Positions 7,987 to 16,739 of a DNA stretch of 64,000 nt are shown here, piece after piece. Both the position numbers and the translations under genes were made by a program. The notes beneath the pieces are model-generated. The model saw only the letters and a program-made list of their open reading frames with translations, was not told the origin of the DNA and made no database searches. The stretch comes from Rubripirellula amarantea (GTDB lineage Bacteria > Planctomycetota > Planctomycetia > Pirellulales > Pirellulaceae): positions 1,240,001 through 1,304,000 of the forward strand of contig NZ_SJPI01000001.1 of the NCBI RefSeq assembly GCF_007859865.1, given 5' to 3'. Numbering within the stretch: the first letter of the stretch is position 1; each line of letters begins with the position of its first letter.

Positions 7987-10821
7987 ATGAATAGCTACAG
8001 CTTGGACTACATTGACGACCTGTATGTCCAATACGTTCGCGACCCTTCGAGCGTTTCCGCAACTTGGCGCACCTATTTCGAGCAGTTTTTGCTCGTCAAT
8101 GGCATCTCTGCGACGGCGGAACAAGCCAAATCGCAAGTTTCCGCAGGCACCGTCCAAAGGTCTGCGAACGGCTCAACTGCTCCATCCAAAGGCAGCGTCG
8201 TAGCCAATCAAGTGGCAACCAGCCAAGGCACGATCAATTCCGAGCAGGCCATTTGGCTTTCGCGAATTCAAGATCGCGTCAACAACCTCGTTCGCGAATA
8301 CCGAGTCCGTGGGCACCTGACCGCCAATTTGGACCCCCTCGGGTTCCCTCGACCCGATAGCCCTAACCTTAGCCCCGAGGTTCACGGCCTGAGCAAGGAC
8401 GACATGAATCGTCCGTTTGATGCCAGTTTTCTTGAAGACGTGATGGGCGAAACGCTCGACGCGATCCTGACGAGACTTCGAAACACGTATTGCCGCAGTA
8501 TCGGTGCGCAGTTCATGCACATCGACCGTCGTACTATTCGTGATTGGCTGCAACGTCGTATGGAAACGACGGAAAACCGACTCGAGTTATCTCACGACGT
8601 CCAACGCCGTATCTATGTCCGCTTGGCCGACGCGTCGATCTTTGAAGAATTTGTTCGCCGAAAATTCGTCGGTGCGAAAACGTTCTCACTCGAAGGTGCC
8701 GAAAGCCTGATCCCGATGTTGGATTTGGCGCTCGAGAAGGCTGGTCAACACAACGTCAAGGAAGTCGTCATGGGCATGGCCCACCGAGGACGACTTAACG
8801 TGATGGCGAACATCCTCAAGAAGCGTGCGCTCAACATTTTTTGGTCGTTCGATGATCCTACGCCCGAGATGAATCGCGGCGGCGGTGATGTGCGCTATCA
8901 CCTTGGCTACAGCAGCGATTGGAAAACCGCCTCGGGCGATAACATTCACATTTCATTGTGCTTTAACCCCAGTCACCTGGAATTCGTCAACACGGTCGCG
9001 CAAGGGCGAACTCGTTGCAAACAGGATCGCCACGGTGACGTGGACCGCCGTGAAGTGATGACCATCTTGATTCACGGCGACGCGGCGTTTGCTGGCGAAG
9101 GCGTTGTCCAAGAAACGCTTAACTTGAGCGAGTTGGCTGGCTACCGAACCGGTGGCACACTGCACATCGTCATCAACAACCAAGTCGGGTTCACGACTGA
9201 ACCTTCCGAAGGACGCAGCACCACCTATGCGACCGACATCGCCAAGATGCTGCAGATTCCCATTTTTCACGTCAATGGCGAAGACCCTGAAGCGGTCGCT
9301 CAAGTGGTATCGTTGGCGATGGACTTTCGCAAAGAATTCCACCGCGACGTCGTGATCGATCTCTACGCGTTCCGACGCTGGGGACACAACGAAGGCGACG
9401 AACCTCGATTCACTCAGCCTCGCATGTACGCCGAGATCGACCGACGCGATAGCGTTCGCCAGCAGTATCTCAACCAACTGCTGAAGCTGGGCAAGATCAC
9501 AGCCGAAGAAGCCGAAGAGATTCAGCGCGAACGAACCGAGAAACTCGAATCCGAATTTGAGGCCACAAAGCACGTCAAGTTCGTTCCCGATACACAAACG
9601 TTGGCTGCCAACTGGTCACAGTACTTCGGCGGTCTTGAACCGTCCGAAGAAACCGACACCACCGTCGATGTCAAAGTTCTCGGTGGCCTGCTGGATTCTC
9701 TCACGCGATTGCCAGCCGGGTTTGCTGCCAACAAGAAGCTCAAGCGACCGATGGCTCATCGTCGTGATATGGCCGAAGGAAAAACTTCGCTCGATTGGGC
9801 CAGCGCCGAAGCGGCTGCGTTTGCGTCCTTGTTGACTGCGGGTCATCCTATCCGCATGACGGGGCAGGATTGCGAGCGAGGCACGTTTAGCCAACGCCAC
9901 GCGGTTTTGCACGATACAAAAACCGGCGAGAAGTACACTCCGCTGAAGAACTTGTCACCCGATCAAGCTCCCCTTGAACTCTACAACAGCCCCCTTTCCG
10001 AAGCCGGTGTGTTGGGATTTGAGTACGGCTATTCGCTTGACAATCCTGACGGACTCACGCTTTGGGAGGCACAGTTCGGCGACTTCTGGAATTGTGCCCA
10101 AGTGATTGTGGACCAGTTCATTGCGAGCGCCGAAGACAAGTGGAATCGTTTGAGCGGCCTAGTCATGTTATTGCCGCACGGTTTTGAAGGCCAAGGTCCC
10201 GAACATTGCAGTGCTCGCGTGGAACGCTTTTTGGCAATGTCGGCCGAGCACAACATCCAAGTGGTCCAGCCAACTACGCCGGCGCAGTACTTTCACCTGT
10301 TGCGGCGGCAAGTGCTTCGCAAATGGCGAAAGCCGCTGGTCGTGCTCACACCCAAGAGCCTGCTGCGACACCCCAAGTGCATCAGTCCATTGCATATCCT
10401 TGCCGGCGGAAGCTTCAAGAAGATCTTGCCGGATCGAAAGGTCAAACTAGCGGACGCGAAGCGATTGATCATGTGCACGGGCAAGGTGTATTACGACCTG
10501 CTCGCCGCTCGGACCGAAAAGGAAATCAAAGATATCGCGATCATGCGAATCGAACAGCTCTACCCGCTGACCACCGACGAGGTCATGTCGACGCTGAAGG
10601 ATTTGCCCGAAGGCAGTGAGTTGGTGTGGGTTCAAGAAGAGCCAACCAACATGGGCGCGTGGCCCTACCTGAAACTTAACTTCTATGACGAGTGGGCCAA
10701 GCGTTTCAAAGTCCACCGAGTCAGTCGTGTAGAATCGGCCAGCCCGAGTACTGGTTCGCTTGCCGCACATAAGCTCGAGCAAGCTGACCTGATCGCAGAA
10801 GCTTTAGGTGACCTGGGCTAA
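7987..10821 (+). CDS. sucA: 2-oxoglutarate dehydrogenase E1 component
   Basis: Thiamine-diphosphate-dependent decarboxylase of the 2-oxoglutarate dehydrogenase complex (TCA cycle; forms the succinyl-lipoyl intermediate on E2). It has 944 residues, close to the 933 of E. coli SucA. The N-terminal segment YIDDLYVQYVRDPSSVSATW is the small domain typical of this E1. The middle carries GMAHRGRLNVMANIL and the ThDP/metal region HGDAAFAGEGVVQETLNLS ending at INNQVGFTT. The C-terminal half has the transketolase-like pyrimidine domain (DCERGTFSQRHAVLHD) and VWVQEEPTNMGAW. The usual partners sucB (E2) and lpd (E3) are not adjacent, so the complex must be assembled from elsewhere. A short degenerate tandem repeat follows the stop. 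Confidence 0.97.
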   Translation: MNSYSLDYIDDLYVQYVRDPSSVSATWRTYFEQFLLVNGISATAEQAKSQVSAGTVQRSANGSTAPSKGSVVANQVATSQGTINSEQAIWLSRIQDRVNNLVREYRVRGHLTANLDPLGFPRPDSPNLSPEVHGLSKDDMNRPFDASFLEDVMGETLDAILTRLRNTYCRSIGAQFMHIDRRTIRDWLQRRMETTENRLELSHDVQRRIYVRLADASIFEEFVRRKFVGAKTFSLEGAESLIPMLDLALEKAGQHNVKEVVMGMAHRGRLNVMANILKKRALNIFWSFDDPTPEMNRGGGDVRYHLGYSSDWKTASGDNIHISLCFNPSHLEFVNTVAQGRTRCKQDRHGDVDRREVMTILIHGDAAFAGEGVVQETLNLSELAGYRTGGTLHIVINNQVGFTTEPSEGRSTTYATDIAKMLQIPIFHVNGEDPEAVAQVVSLAMDFRKEFHRDVVIDLYAFRRWGHNEGDEPRFTQPRMYAEIDRRDSVRQQYLNQLLKLGKITAEEAEEIQRERTEKLESEFEATKHVKFVPDTQTLAANWSQYFGGLEPSEETDTTVDVKVLGGLLDSLTRLPAGFAANKKLKRPMAHRRDMAEGKTSLDWASAEAAAFASLLTAGHPIRMTGQDCERGTFSQRHAVLHDTKTGEKYTPLKNLSPDQAPLELYNSPLSEAGVLGFEYGYSLDNPDGLTLWEAQFGDFWNCAQVIVDQFIASAEDKWNRLSGLVMLLPHGFEGQGPEHCSARVERFLAMSAEHNIQVVQPTTPAQYFHLLRRQVLRKWRKPLVVLTPKSLLRHPKCISPLHILAGGSFKKILPDRKVKLADAKRLIMCTGKVYYDLLAARTEKEIKDIAIMRIEQLYPLTTDEVMSTLKDLPEGSELVWVQEEPTNMGAWPYLKLNFYDEWAKRFKVHRVSRVESASPSTGSLAAHKLEQADLIAEALGDLG

Positions 10822-10854
10822 CCGCTAATCCGCTAGCCGATACGAGAGTGGAAC

Positions 10855-10912
10855 TGCAAAAAGTGCATTTGCAAACAGTGCACCTGCAGAAGTGCGCCTC
10901 CAAAAGTCCACC
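10855..10912. repeat. Four imperfect 14-15-bp tandem repeats downstream of sucA
   Basis: Units TGCAAAAAGTGCATT, TGCAAACAGTGCACC, TGCAGAAGTGCGCC and TCCAAAAGTCCACC run head to tail. The first unit starts 33 nt after the sucA stop. In the rightward frame from GTG at 10848 they would encode repeats of the form VELQK-VHLQT-VHLQK, but that frame is only 28 codons and is not called as a gene. Confidence 0.6.
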
Positions 10913-10985
10913 GCCAAGGAACCATCAAACTTAGAAAGCACCAAACTGTCGCCCCAGTGCGTTGGGCACGCGGGCGACAAGCTTC

Positions 10986-12641
10986 CTAAGTCCCTTCTCG
11001 TAACCGGTCGAAGTACTGCTGAGCATGTTCTCGCTCGTCTCGCGGAAGTGACTGGTTTTCGGTTGGGTCACTTTCTTCGGATAGCTGACTTTGTATAGCG
11101 GCTTTGATGTCTTCACGCGTCACACCCTTGCGGTTGGGGCCATCGGCAAAGCCAGCAATGATTGCTTTGCCTTTCTTCACATCGCCTCGCACTTGCGTTT
11201 CGTAGGTATTGGTGTCGTTTTCGGATTCGGGCCGATCACCTTTCCCCGAGCCGTTACCCAGACCATTGCCTTCGCCAGCTCCCTGACCGCTGCCCATTCC
11301 ATTGCCTTGACACTGCTTGCAGCCACCACCCTGGCAACCTTGGCATTGCATTTGGTTCTTGGACTGAGACAGTTGGTCCATAGCGGATTCGAGGTCTTCA
11401 AGCTCAGACATTTCTTGAGACATTTCACCGAGTTGATCGGCCATTTGCTGCATCGCATCGGCCGCATCCTGCGAATTCCCATTCTTCATCGCATCAGCAG
11501 CCTGCTGCATTGACTGAGCCATCTGCCCCATCTTTTGCGCTTGAGCGTCTTGCTGCTGCATCTGATTGAGCTGTTGCTGCATCTTCGATGCGTCTGCCCC
11601 ACGCCCTTCTTTTTTCGCTTGCTCGATCTTCTCTTTAAGCTCTTGCTTTTCCTGCTCGTGTTTTTTAGCTGCCTTCTTGAGCTGGTCCGCCATCTTCTGA
11701 ACTTGCTTTTGAAGTTCCTTTTTTTCCTCGTTGCTCAATTTGCCATCGTTCATTTTCTTGGCAAGCTCTTTAACGATATCCTCGGCCTTTCCGAACTCTC
11801 CTTTTTGAATCGCTTTGGCAACTTTTGCGCCTTCGCCCGATTCAAGCCCATCCATTTGCGCCAGCGCCTTGCGCACCCCTTCGGACGATCCGAGTTCTTT
11901 ACGACGTTCTTCGAGCTGTTTCTTCAGGTCATTCATCGCAATCATGGTGTCTTTGCGATTGAGACTTTTCTTATTGGTGAGTTTGTCGAGATCCGATTCC
12001 ATCTTCTCGTACATCTCTTTGGCCTCTCGCAGCCCTTCCGCATCCGCCTTGCGTTTTTGTTGTTCGATTCGCTTCTTGAGTTGTTTGGCAACCGTTTGAA
12101 CTTGTTTCATCAACGCCGGATCGGATTGCTCAGTCGAGTTTGCAACCGTGGTGCTGACCGGTTCAACCAACAGCAAAACGAGAGCCAAGATCGGAACGAT
12201 CGATAGGGGAAGCCAACCGAGCTTGCTCGGTTTAAGAGAGAACTTGTCAGCAATCGAAAGCTGACTGGCCCGGCGACCCGCATCGGCTTGAAGCGCCAGC
12301 CCAAATTCCGATTCTCGATCGGATTCGTGAAGCGAGATCGAACTGCTAAGCCGTTCCCGCAGCCCAAAACGGTGGTCCACTTCGGCAGCCACCTTTGCCG
12401 TGGTTGGTGCTTTAACAACGGTGTGTATCAAGGCGGCCAGAACAGCGACAACGACGGTCCCAATCACCCAACCTTTGGACCAGACGGAAAAATCAATTCC
12501 CAGGGCATAAAATGCGGGCACGGCAATTGCAATCGTCGCAATCAGAAGGGCCGCAAACAACGTGACCGAAAGGGTGCGTCCAAATTGAGCCAACATCAAA
12601 CGACGTCGTGCGGATTGGACTTTGGATTCGATTTCGCTCAT
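10986..12641 (-). CDS. Coiled-coil membrane protein with C-terminal CxxC-x4-CxxC motif (DUF4175-like)
   Basis: 551-residue protein of unknown function. Two hydrophobic helices near residues 22-48 and 56-75 and a third near 143-165 anchor it. Residues about 170-430 are almost wholly Lys/Glu/Gln/Met-rich coiled coil, with repeated LKKQLEERR- and QMQQQDAQAQ-type segments. Cys 433, 436, 441 and 444 form CQGCQGGGCKQC, followed by a Gly/Asn-rich tract and a charged tail. The general architecture resembles DUF4175-type membrane proteins common in planctomycetes. The double CxxC resembles a small zinc knuckle of the DnaJ type, though only two pairs are present. It is convergent with sucA. A structural or envelope role is plausible but not shown. 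Confidence 0.8.
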   Translation of the reverse strand: MSEIESKVQSARRRLMLAQFGRTLSVTLFAALLIATIAIAVPAFYALGIDFSVWSKGWVIGTVVVAVLAALIHTVVKAPTTAKVAAEVDHRFGLRERLSSSISLHESDRESEFGLALQADAGRRASQLSIADKFSLKPSKLGWLPLSIVPILALVLLLVEPVSTTVANSTEQSDPALMKQVQTVAKQLKKRIEQQKRKADAEGLREAKEMYEKMESDLDKLTNKKSLNRKDTMIAMNDLKKQLEERRKELGSSEGVRKALAQMDGLESGEGAKVAKAIQKGEFGKAEDIVKELAKKMNDGKLSNEEKKELQKQVQKMADQLKKAAKKHEQEKQELKEKIEQAKKEGRGADASKMQQQLNQMQQQDAQAQKMGQMAQSMQQAADAMKNGNSQDAADAMQQMADQLGEMSQEMSELEDLESAMDQLSQSKNQMQCQGCQGGGCKQCQGNGMGSGQGAGEGNGLGNGSGKGDRPESENDTNTYETQVRGDVKKGKAIIAGFADGPNRKGVTREDIKAAIQSQLSEESDPTENQSLPRDEREHAQQYFDRLREGT

Positions 12642-12809
12642 GGCTATGGCTTAACCCTTCGTATTGACGAACTTTCTCAAAGATACCCGCCCCACGTGAT
12701 CGCTCGGGGCGGCCGAATCGTCGATTTCGACCTACAATCAGTATAGAGGCCATCAACTCATTGCGATGAGCCCATTTTTGATCGAATTTCCCTTTTGAAT
12801 CACATCTCG

Positions 12810-13220
12810 ATGCCAACCCTTCCGGATCCCGACGACCTGAAAGACTCCAACGTCGTGATCTACGATGGCCAGTGCAATTTTTGTCGTGGGCAAGTCAATA
12901 ACCTTCGACGTCTGGACATTGGCGGTAAACGGTTATCATTCATCTCGCTGCATGACCCACGGGTGAAAGAACGATACCCGGATCTGAGTCACGACGACCT
13001 GATGGCACAAATGTATGTCATCGATCGAGACCAAAACCGGTATGGCGGCAGCGATGCCGTACGTTTTCTATCACGCCAACTTCCGCTGCTGTGGCCCGTG
13101 ATGCCGATTCTTCACATCCCCGGGACAGCGGGGCTGTGGCGATGGGGCTACCACCAAATCGCAAAGCGTCGCTACAAACTTGCCGGCAAGAATTGCGAAG
13201 ACGGTGTCTGCAAGATCTAG
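12810..13220 (+). CDS. DCC-family thiol-disulfide oxidoreductase-like protein (DUF393)
   Basis: 136-residue cytosolic protein with the DCC signature: IYDGQCNFCRGQV near residues 14-26 supplies the D-x-x-C-x-x-C motif that gives the family its name. Further conserved points are GGSDAVRFLSRQ and the C-terminal KRRYKLAGKNCEDGVC. The family is presumed thioredoxin-like, but its substrates are not established. The ATG at 12810 is preferred over an in-frame TTG at 12795. It is divergent from the coiled-coil membrane protein, so the roughly 170-bp gap should contain both promoters. Confidence 0.85.
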   Translation: MPTLPDPDDLKDSNVVIYDGQCNFCRGQVNNLRRLDIGGKRLSFISLHDPRVKERYPDLSHDDLMAQMYVIDRDQNRYGGSDAVRFLSRQLPLLWPVMPILHIPGTAGLWRWGYHQIAKRRYKLAGKNCEDGVCKI

Positions 13221-13328
13221 CCCGATTGTCGCCACCGAATAGATGGGCGTTTAGATCAGATCGCGTTTTTAGAGTGCGATGTGAATTTCACAACGCATAA
13301 ATTGCCGAACGTTCGAATGCGATTGGTT

Positions 13329-14144
13329 CTAAGCGAACCACTGGACCGCATTTTGGAACATCGCTAGTCCGTCACCGTGCTCGGGTTGTTCCTTGCGACG
13401 AGTCCAAAAGGGGTGATGAGTCGCTTCGATGTGACGCTCTGGGTGCGGCATCAATCCAAACACGCGACCGCTGGCATCGCAAACCCCAGCCACGTTGGCA
13501 TCAGCACCGTTGGGATTGATGGGAAATGGCAACACCTCGTCGCTTACACCAGCATCGGACTCGTCCGTGTATCGAACGGCCAATCGTCCGGCGTCTCGCA
13601 ATCGTGATAACGCGGATTCGTCTCGGGCAACAAACTTGCCCTCCGCGTGCGCCATGGGAAGGTACATCTTTTCAATGCCTTGCGTGAACACACAAGGCGA
13701 CTTTGCATCGACCGCCAAGTGAACCCAGCGATCCTCGAAACGTCCATGATTGTTCCAAGTCAACGTCGCTGGTGGTTGATCATCCTCGCTAACGCCTTCG
13801 GTCAGAACGCCCAACCGCATCATCACTTGCATGCCGTTACAGATCCCCAGCACTAACCGGTCGCCGTTGCCGTGAACAAACGAGTCCACCATCCCGGCCA
13901 AATGCTCACGAAGCCGGGTAGCAAGAATTCGGCCCGCTGCGATGTCATCGCCGTAGCTGAACCCGCCCGGAAAGCAAAGGATTTGGTAGCGGTCTTTAAG
14001 AGCCGGATTCTCGATCAGCCGGTTGACGTGAACCCGCTCTGCGATCGCGCCAGCTTTTTCAAACGCGAATGCCGTTTCTTCGTCACAATTCGTGCCCGGA
14101 GCACGCAAAACAAGGACTCGGGGAGCAACACTTTGGGTGGACAT
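13329..14144 (-). CDS. purQ: Phosphoribosylformylglycinamidine synthase, glutamine amidotransferase subunit
   Basis: Class I glutaminase subunit of FGAM synthase, supplying ammonia in the fourth step of purine synthesis. The start RVLVLRAPGTNCDEE is characteristic. FPGGFSYGDDIAAGRI contains the oxyanion region. LVLGICNGMQVMMRLG carries the nucleophilic Cys near residue 106. GLMPHPERHIEATHHP near the C-terminus gives the His-x-Glu of the catalytic triad. At 271 residues it is somewhat longer than the stand-alone Bacillus-type PurQ (about 227). purL and purS are not in the window. Confidence 0.95.
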   Translation of the reverse strand: MSTQSVAPRVLVLRAPGTNCDEETAFAFEKAGAIAERVHVNRLIENPALKDRYQILCFPGGFSYGDDIAAGRILATRLREHLAGMVDSFVHGNGDRLVLGICNGMQVMMRLGVLTEGVSEDDQPPATLTWNNHGRFEDRWVHLAVDAKSPCVFTQGIEKMYLPMAHAEGKFVARDESALSRLRDAGRLAVRYTDESDAGVSDEVLPFPINPNGADANVAGVCDASGRVFGLMPHPERHIEATHHPFWTRRKEQPEHGDGLAMFQNAVQWFA

Positions 14145-14357
14145 GGACTCGTTTTGGTGAGCAATCGCGAGGAATAAGAGGCTTGATCAACGCCGCAAGC
14201 CGGATGATAGCCTGCCTCGAACTCATTGCGTAGGCGTGCCCCAAATCGGGTCACATGACGCGTCACCATCACGCAAGGCATAGATTCGGCAATGAGTAGC
14301 CCCAGGAGGATCCGCCCGTTTTTTGCATTCTCAACCTCAAACGCTTATTTTGGCGTC

Positions 14358-15206
14358 ATGAGCGAACCCAATTCCCCGGTCTTCATGGCGTCGAGTGAAG
14401 ATCCAGCGATGCAGCAGGCAATCAAGCGAGCCCGGCAAACATTTCGGTTTTTCTGGCGAGAACTTTCGTGGGAATACCGTCGGATCGTTCCCGGGCTCGA
14501 TATCGCAGCGGTGAAGATTGCCTTTGAAGATCCTCCCGGGACACCCAAGCAAGACCCCGATCAACCGGCGGTCGAAGAAATGTGGGTGAGTGATATCCAG
14601 TTCGATGGGCAACAGGTCTCAGGGACGCTCATCAACAATCCAAACTGGCTGACTTCGGTGAGCGAGGGCGACGATGTCATCGCGAACCCAATGCAGGTCA
14701 ACGATTGGATGTACGCGATCAACCAAAAGGTCTGCGGAGCATTCACGGTCAATGTGATCCGAGCAGCGATGAGTAAGTCGGAACGCCGAGCTCATGACAA
14801 CGCCTGGGGACTCGACTTCGGTCATCCTGAATCCATCGTTGTCGTTCCGCCCGATTACATCGGTCAACCTGCTCCCAAGAAAAGCTTCTTGGGCGGATCC
14901 AAACCCGTGGTACAAGACCTTGCCGAGGTGGCGAAACGCGAGCACCCCATGGCAATCAACATGTTGCCGTCTCTAGAAGAGCAGCTCACGGAAGATCCAT
15001 CAATTGTCCATCAAACCGACGAACGAGGTTTTACATTTCTGCATCAGCTAACCCTAGCCGGTAGTGCCGCCAGCGTTGCGGCGCTACTGACGCATGACGC
15101 TGACCCCAATGCGGTTGCGTCCAATGGCATGACACCTCTGCGACTCGCCAAGTCGCTCGGCTGGAAGGACGTTGCCGAGGTGCTCGTTCATGCTGGCGCT
15201 CAATAA
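14358..15206 (+). CDS. DUF2314 domain protein with C-terminal ankyrin repeats
   Basis: 282 residues. Residues about 15-170 match the DUF2314 pattern: a helical AIKRARQTFRFFWREL start, EEMWVSDIQFDGQQVSGTL with the WV(S/D) strand, GDDVIANPMQVNDWMY, and a His-rich HDNAWGLDFG. The C-terminal 80 residues form about two ankyrin repeats (DERGFTFLHQLTLAGSAASV; ASNGMTPLRLAKSLGWKDVA). DUF2314 has no established activity, and the ankyrin part implies protein binding. No signal peptide is seen. ATG 14358 is chosen because the frame upstream (an ATG at 14292) adds a low-complexity tail that does not fit the fold. The earlier start remains possible. Confidence 0.8.
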   Translation: MSEPNSPVFMASSEDPAMQQAIKRARQTFRFFWRELSWEYRRIVPGLDIAAVKIAFEDPPGTPKQDPDQPAVEEMWVSDIQFDGQQVSGTLINNPNWLTSVSEGDDVIANPMQVNDWMYAINQKVCGAFTVNVIRAAMSKSERRAHDNAWGLDFGHPESIVVVPPDYIGQPAPKKSFLGGSKPVVQDLAEVAKREHPMAINMLPSLEEQLTEDPSIVHQTDERGFTFLHQLTLAGSAASVAALLTHDADPNAVASNGMTPLRLAKSLGWKDVAEVLVHAGAQ

Positions 15207-15309
15207 AGCAATGCCGACCTAGATATCTGTTTCCGTGAATACCTCGGTCATGTTAATTGCGGTCCGCAACAGACCGAATCCTCGGTCTGCAACATACGGG
15301 CCATTACGA

Positions 15310-16728
15310 TCAACGCCCCGTCTCGACTTTGATCTGCAATCGACCGTGCTGATGGTCCCACCCTACGACCGTACCACGACCTCGCCAGATTTGTCGCCCG
15401 ATCTGCTCGAACTCTTCGCCCATGTCATGCGGCACATACAAGACCATTGGCAATTCAGGGTGCTCGGCCCGAGCCCAAACGGCATGACCATTTTCGTAAA
15501 CGTGCGGATCCTCGGAACCGCTGTAGAGCACGCGTCGCTCGACAATCGCTTCAACATCGAATGTCATCCCCTGCACCACATCGACCAATAGATCTCGTTG
15601 ATCATCTTCATCGCGAACATCCCACAAGTGCTGGACCGTTTCTTGGAATGTAACACCTGGCGATGATGAATCCGCTTCGCCGGTCGCCGAAGCCATTGCG
15701 GGCGAAGTCGCGTTAGAAGAAGCCCCGTAAGAAGAGGCTCCGATGACTTGGTTCCCGCTAGGCAACACTTCCAGCTTGTACTTTTTGCTCCAATCAGGGC
15801 ACCTTGGAATATCAATACGGACCTTCGCCTCCCAGATTATTTCATTGCTGGAAAGCTTAATTGAATACGGAGCGTCGCTTGGAATTTCGAACGCAATGGG
15901 ATAGCGATGCTCGACATCCGGCCGAAGCGTCTTGGCGGGCTCTAATTCCAAGAGGCGGCTAAAGAACAGGTGAGTATGCGTGGTCGCATTGCTCCCGCTA
16001 CCGCTCACGCAACGCTCACGTGCTTCGATCTCACACTTTACACCGTTAATGTTCACCGGACGCCGCGGACAAACCACCAACTCACCTCGCAGTACATCGC
16101 CCGGGTGCAAACTGCACTCTTCGATCTCACAAGTCACTTTCCCGAGCTTGTACTTTGGCAATGCATATCGAACGATCATCACGATACCACCGATTAGCAA
16201 CGGAGCGAAAAACAAGGCTCCAAACCAACCCGAACGAATGAGTGCTCCACCGATAGGAATCAGGATCGACGCAAACACCAAAGCGATGATCGCACCCACG
16301 AATCCACTGACGGCTACCTCGCCCGATTTGCCAGCCGACGCGATTTCGGGACCACCGGTTGGTTTCATTAAGAATGGTGCCGAAGCTTTGGGATCAAACG
16401 CCCAGGGAATTTTAGCGCGGGCATCAACGTAGTGGTCGATGTTTAAATAGTGCCCGTGATAACTGGGGGGCCAATCTGCAACCGTCAGCTCAAAGGGATA
16501 CTCAAGCTGATCGCCCGCTTGCCAATCACCGGTAAAAACAATCGTCGATTGAGCATCCTTGGTGGCAACATTGCCTCGACCATGAGTACGCCAAACTGTT
16601 TTGACTTCCAGTCCGTTGCACGTCACATCGCTATCGACCGAAACTCGCACCACGCCGCGAATGGTTTCACCGCCTCCGTAAATCCGATCGGGATTGTCAA
16701 TCTCAACACTTAAATCACACTTGGCCAC
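15310..16728 (-). CDS. Membrane protein with two arrestin-like domains
   Basis: 472 residues, family not firmly identified. Residues 1-120 open with CDLSVEIDNPDRIYGGGETI, which resembles the arrestin N-domain pattern of a beta strand, a DNP-x-x-Y turn and a GE-x-I step. Two hydrophobic helices near 143-165 and 168-190 follow. A second beta-rich domain (about 200-330) contains IPSDAPYSIKLSSNEIIWE and VRIDIPRCPDW, a close match in style to arrestin C-domains. The last 100 residues have no obvious relative. The gene follows the AAA-type ATPase gene by 11 nt on the same strand, so the two probably form an operon. A membrane scaffold or sorting role is inference from the fold. Confidence 0.7.
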   Translation of the reverse strand: MAKCDLSVEIDNPDRIYGGGETIRGVVRVSVDSDVTCNGLEVKTVWRTHGRGNVATKDAQSTIVFTGDWQAGDQLEYPFELTVADWPPSYHGHYLNIDHYVDARAKIPWAFDPKASAPFLMKPTGGPEIASAGKSGEVAVSGFVGAIIALVFASILIPIGGALIRSGWFGALFFAPLLIGGIVMIVRYALPKYKLGKVTCEIEECSLHPGDVLRGELVVCPRRPVNINGVKCEIEARERCVSGSGSNATTHTHLFFSRLLELEPAKTLRPDVEHRYPIAFEIPSDAPYSIKLSSNEIIWEAKVRIDIPRCPDWSKKYKLEVLPSGNQVIGASSYGASSNATSPAMASATGEADSSSPGVTFQETVQHLWDVRDEDDQRDLLVDVVQGMTFDVEAIVERRVLYSGSEDPHVYENGHAVWARAEHPELPMVLYVPHDMGEEFEQIGRQIWRGRGTVVGWDHQHGRLQIKVETGR

Positions 16729-16739
16729 CGACTGATCCT

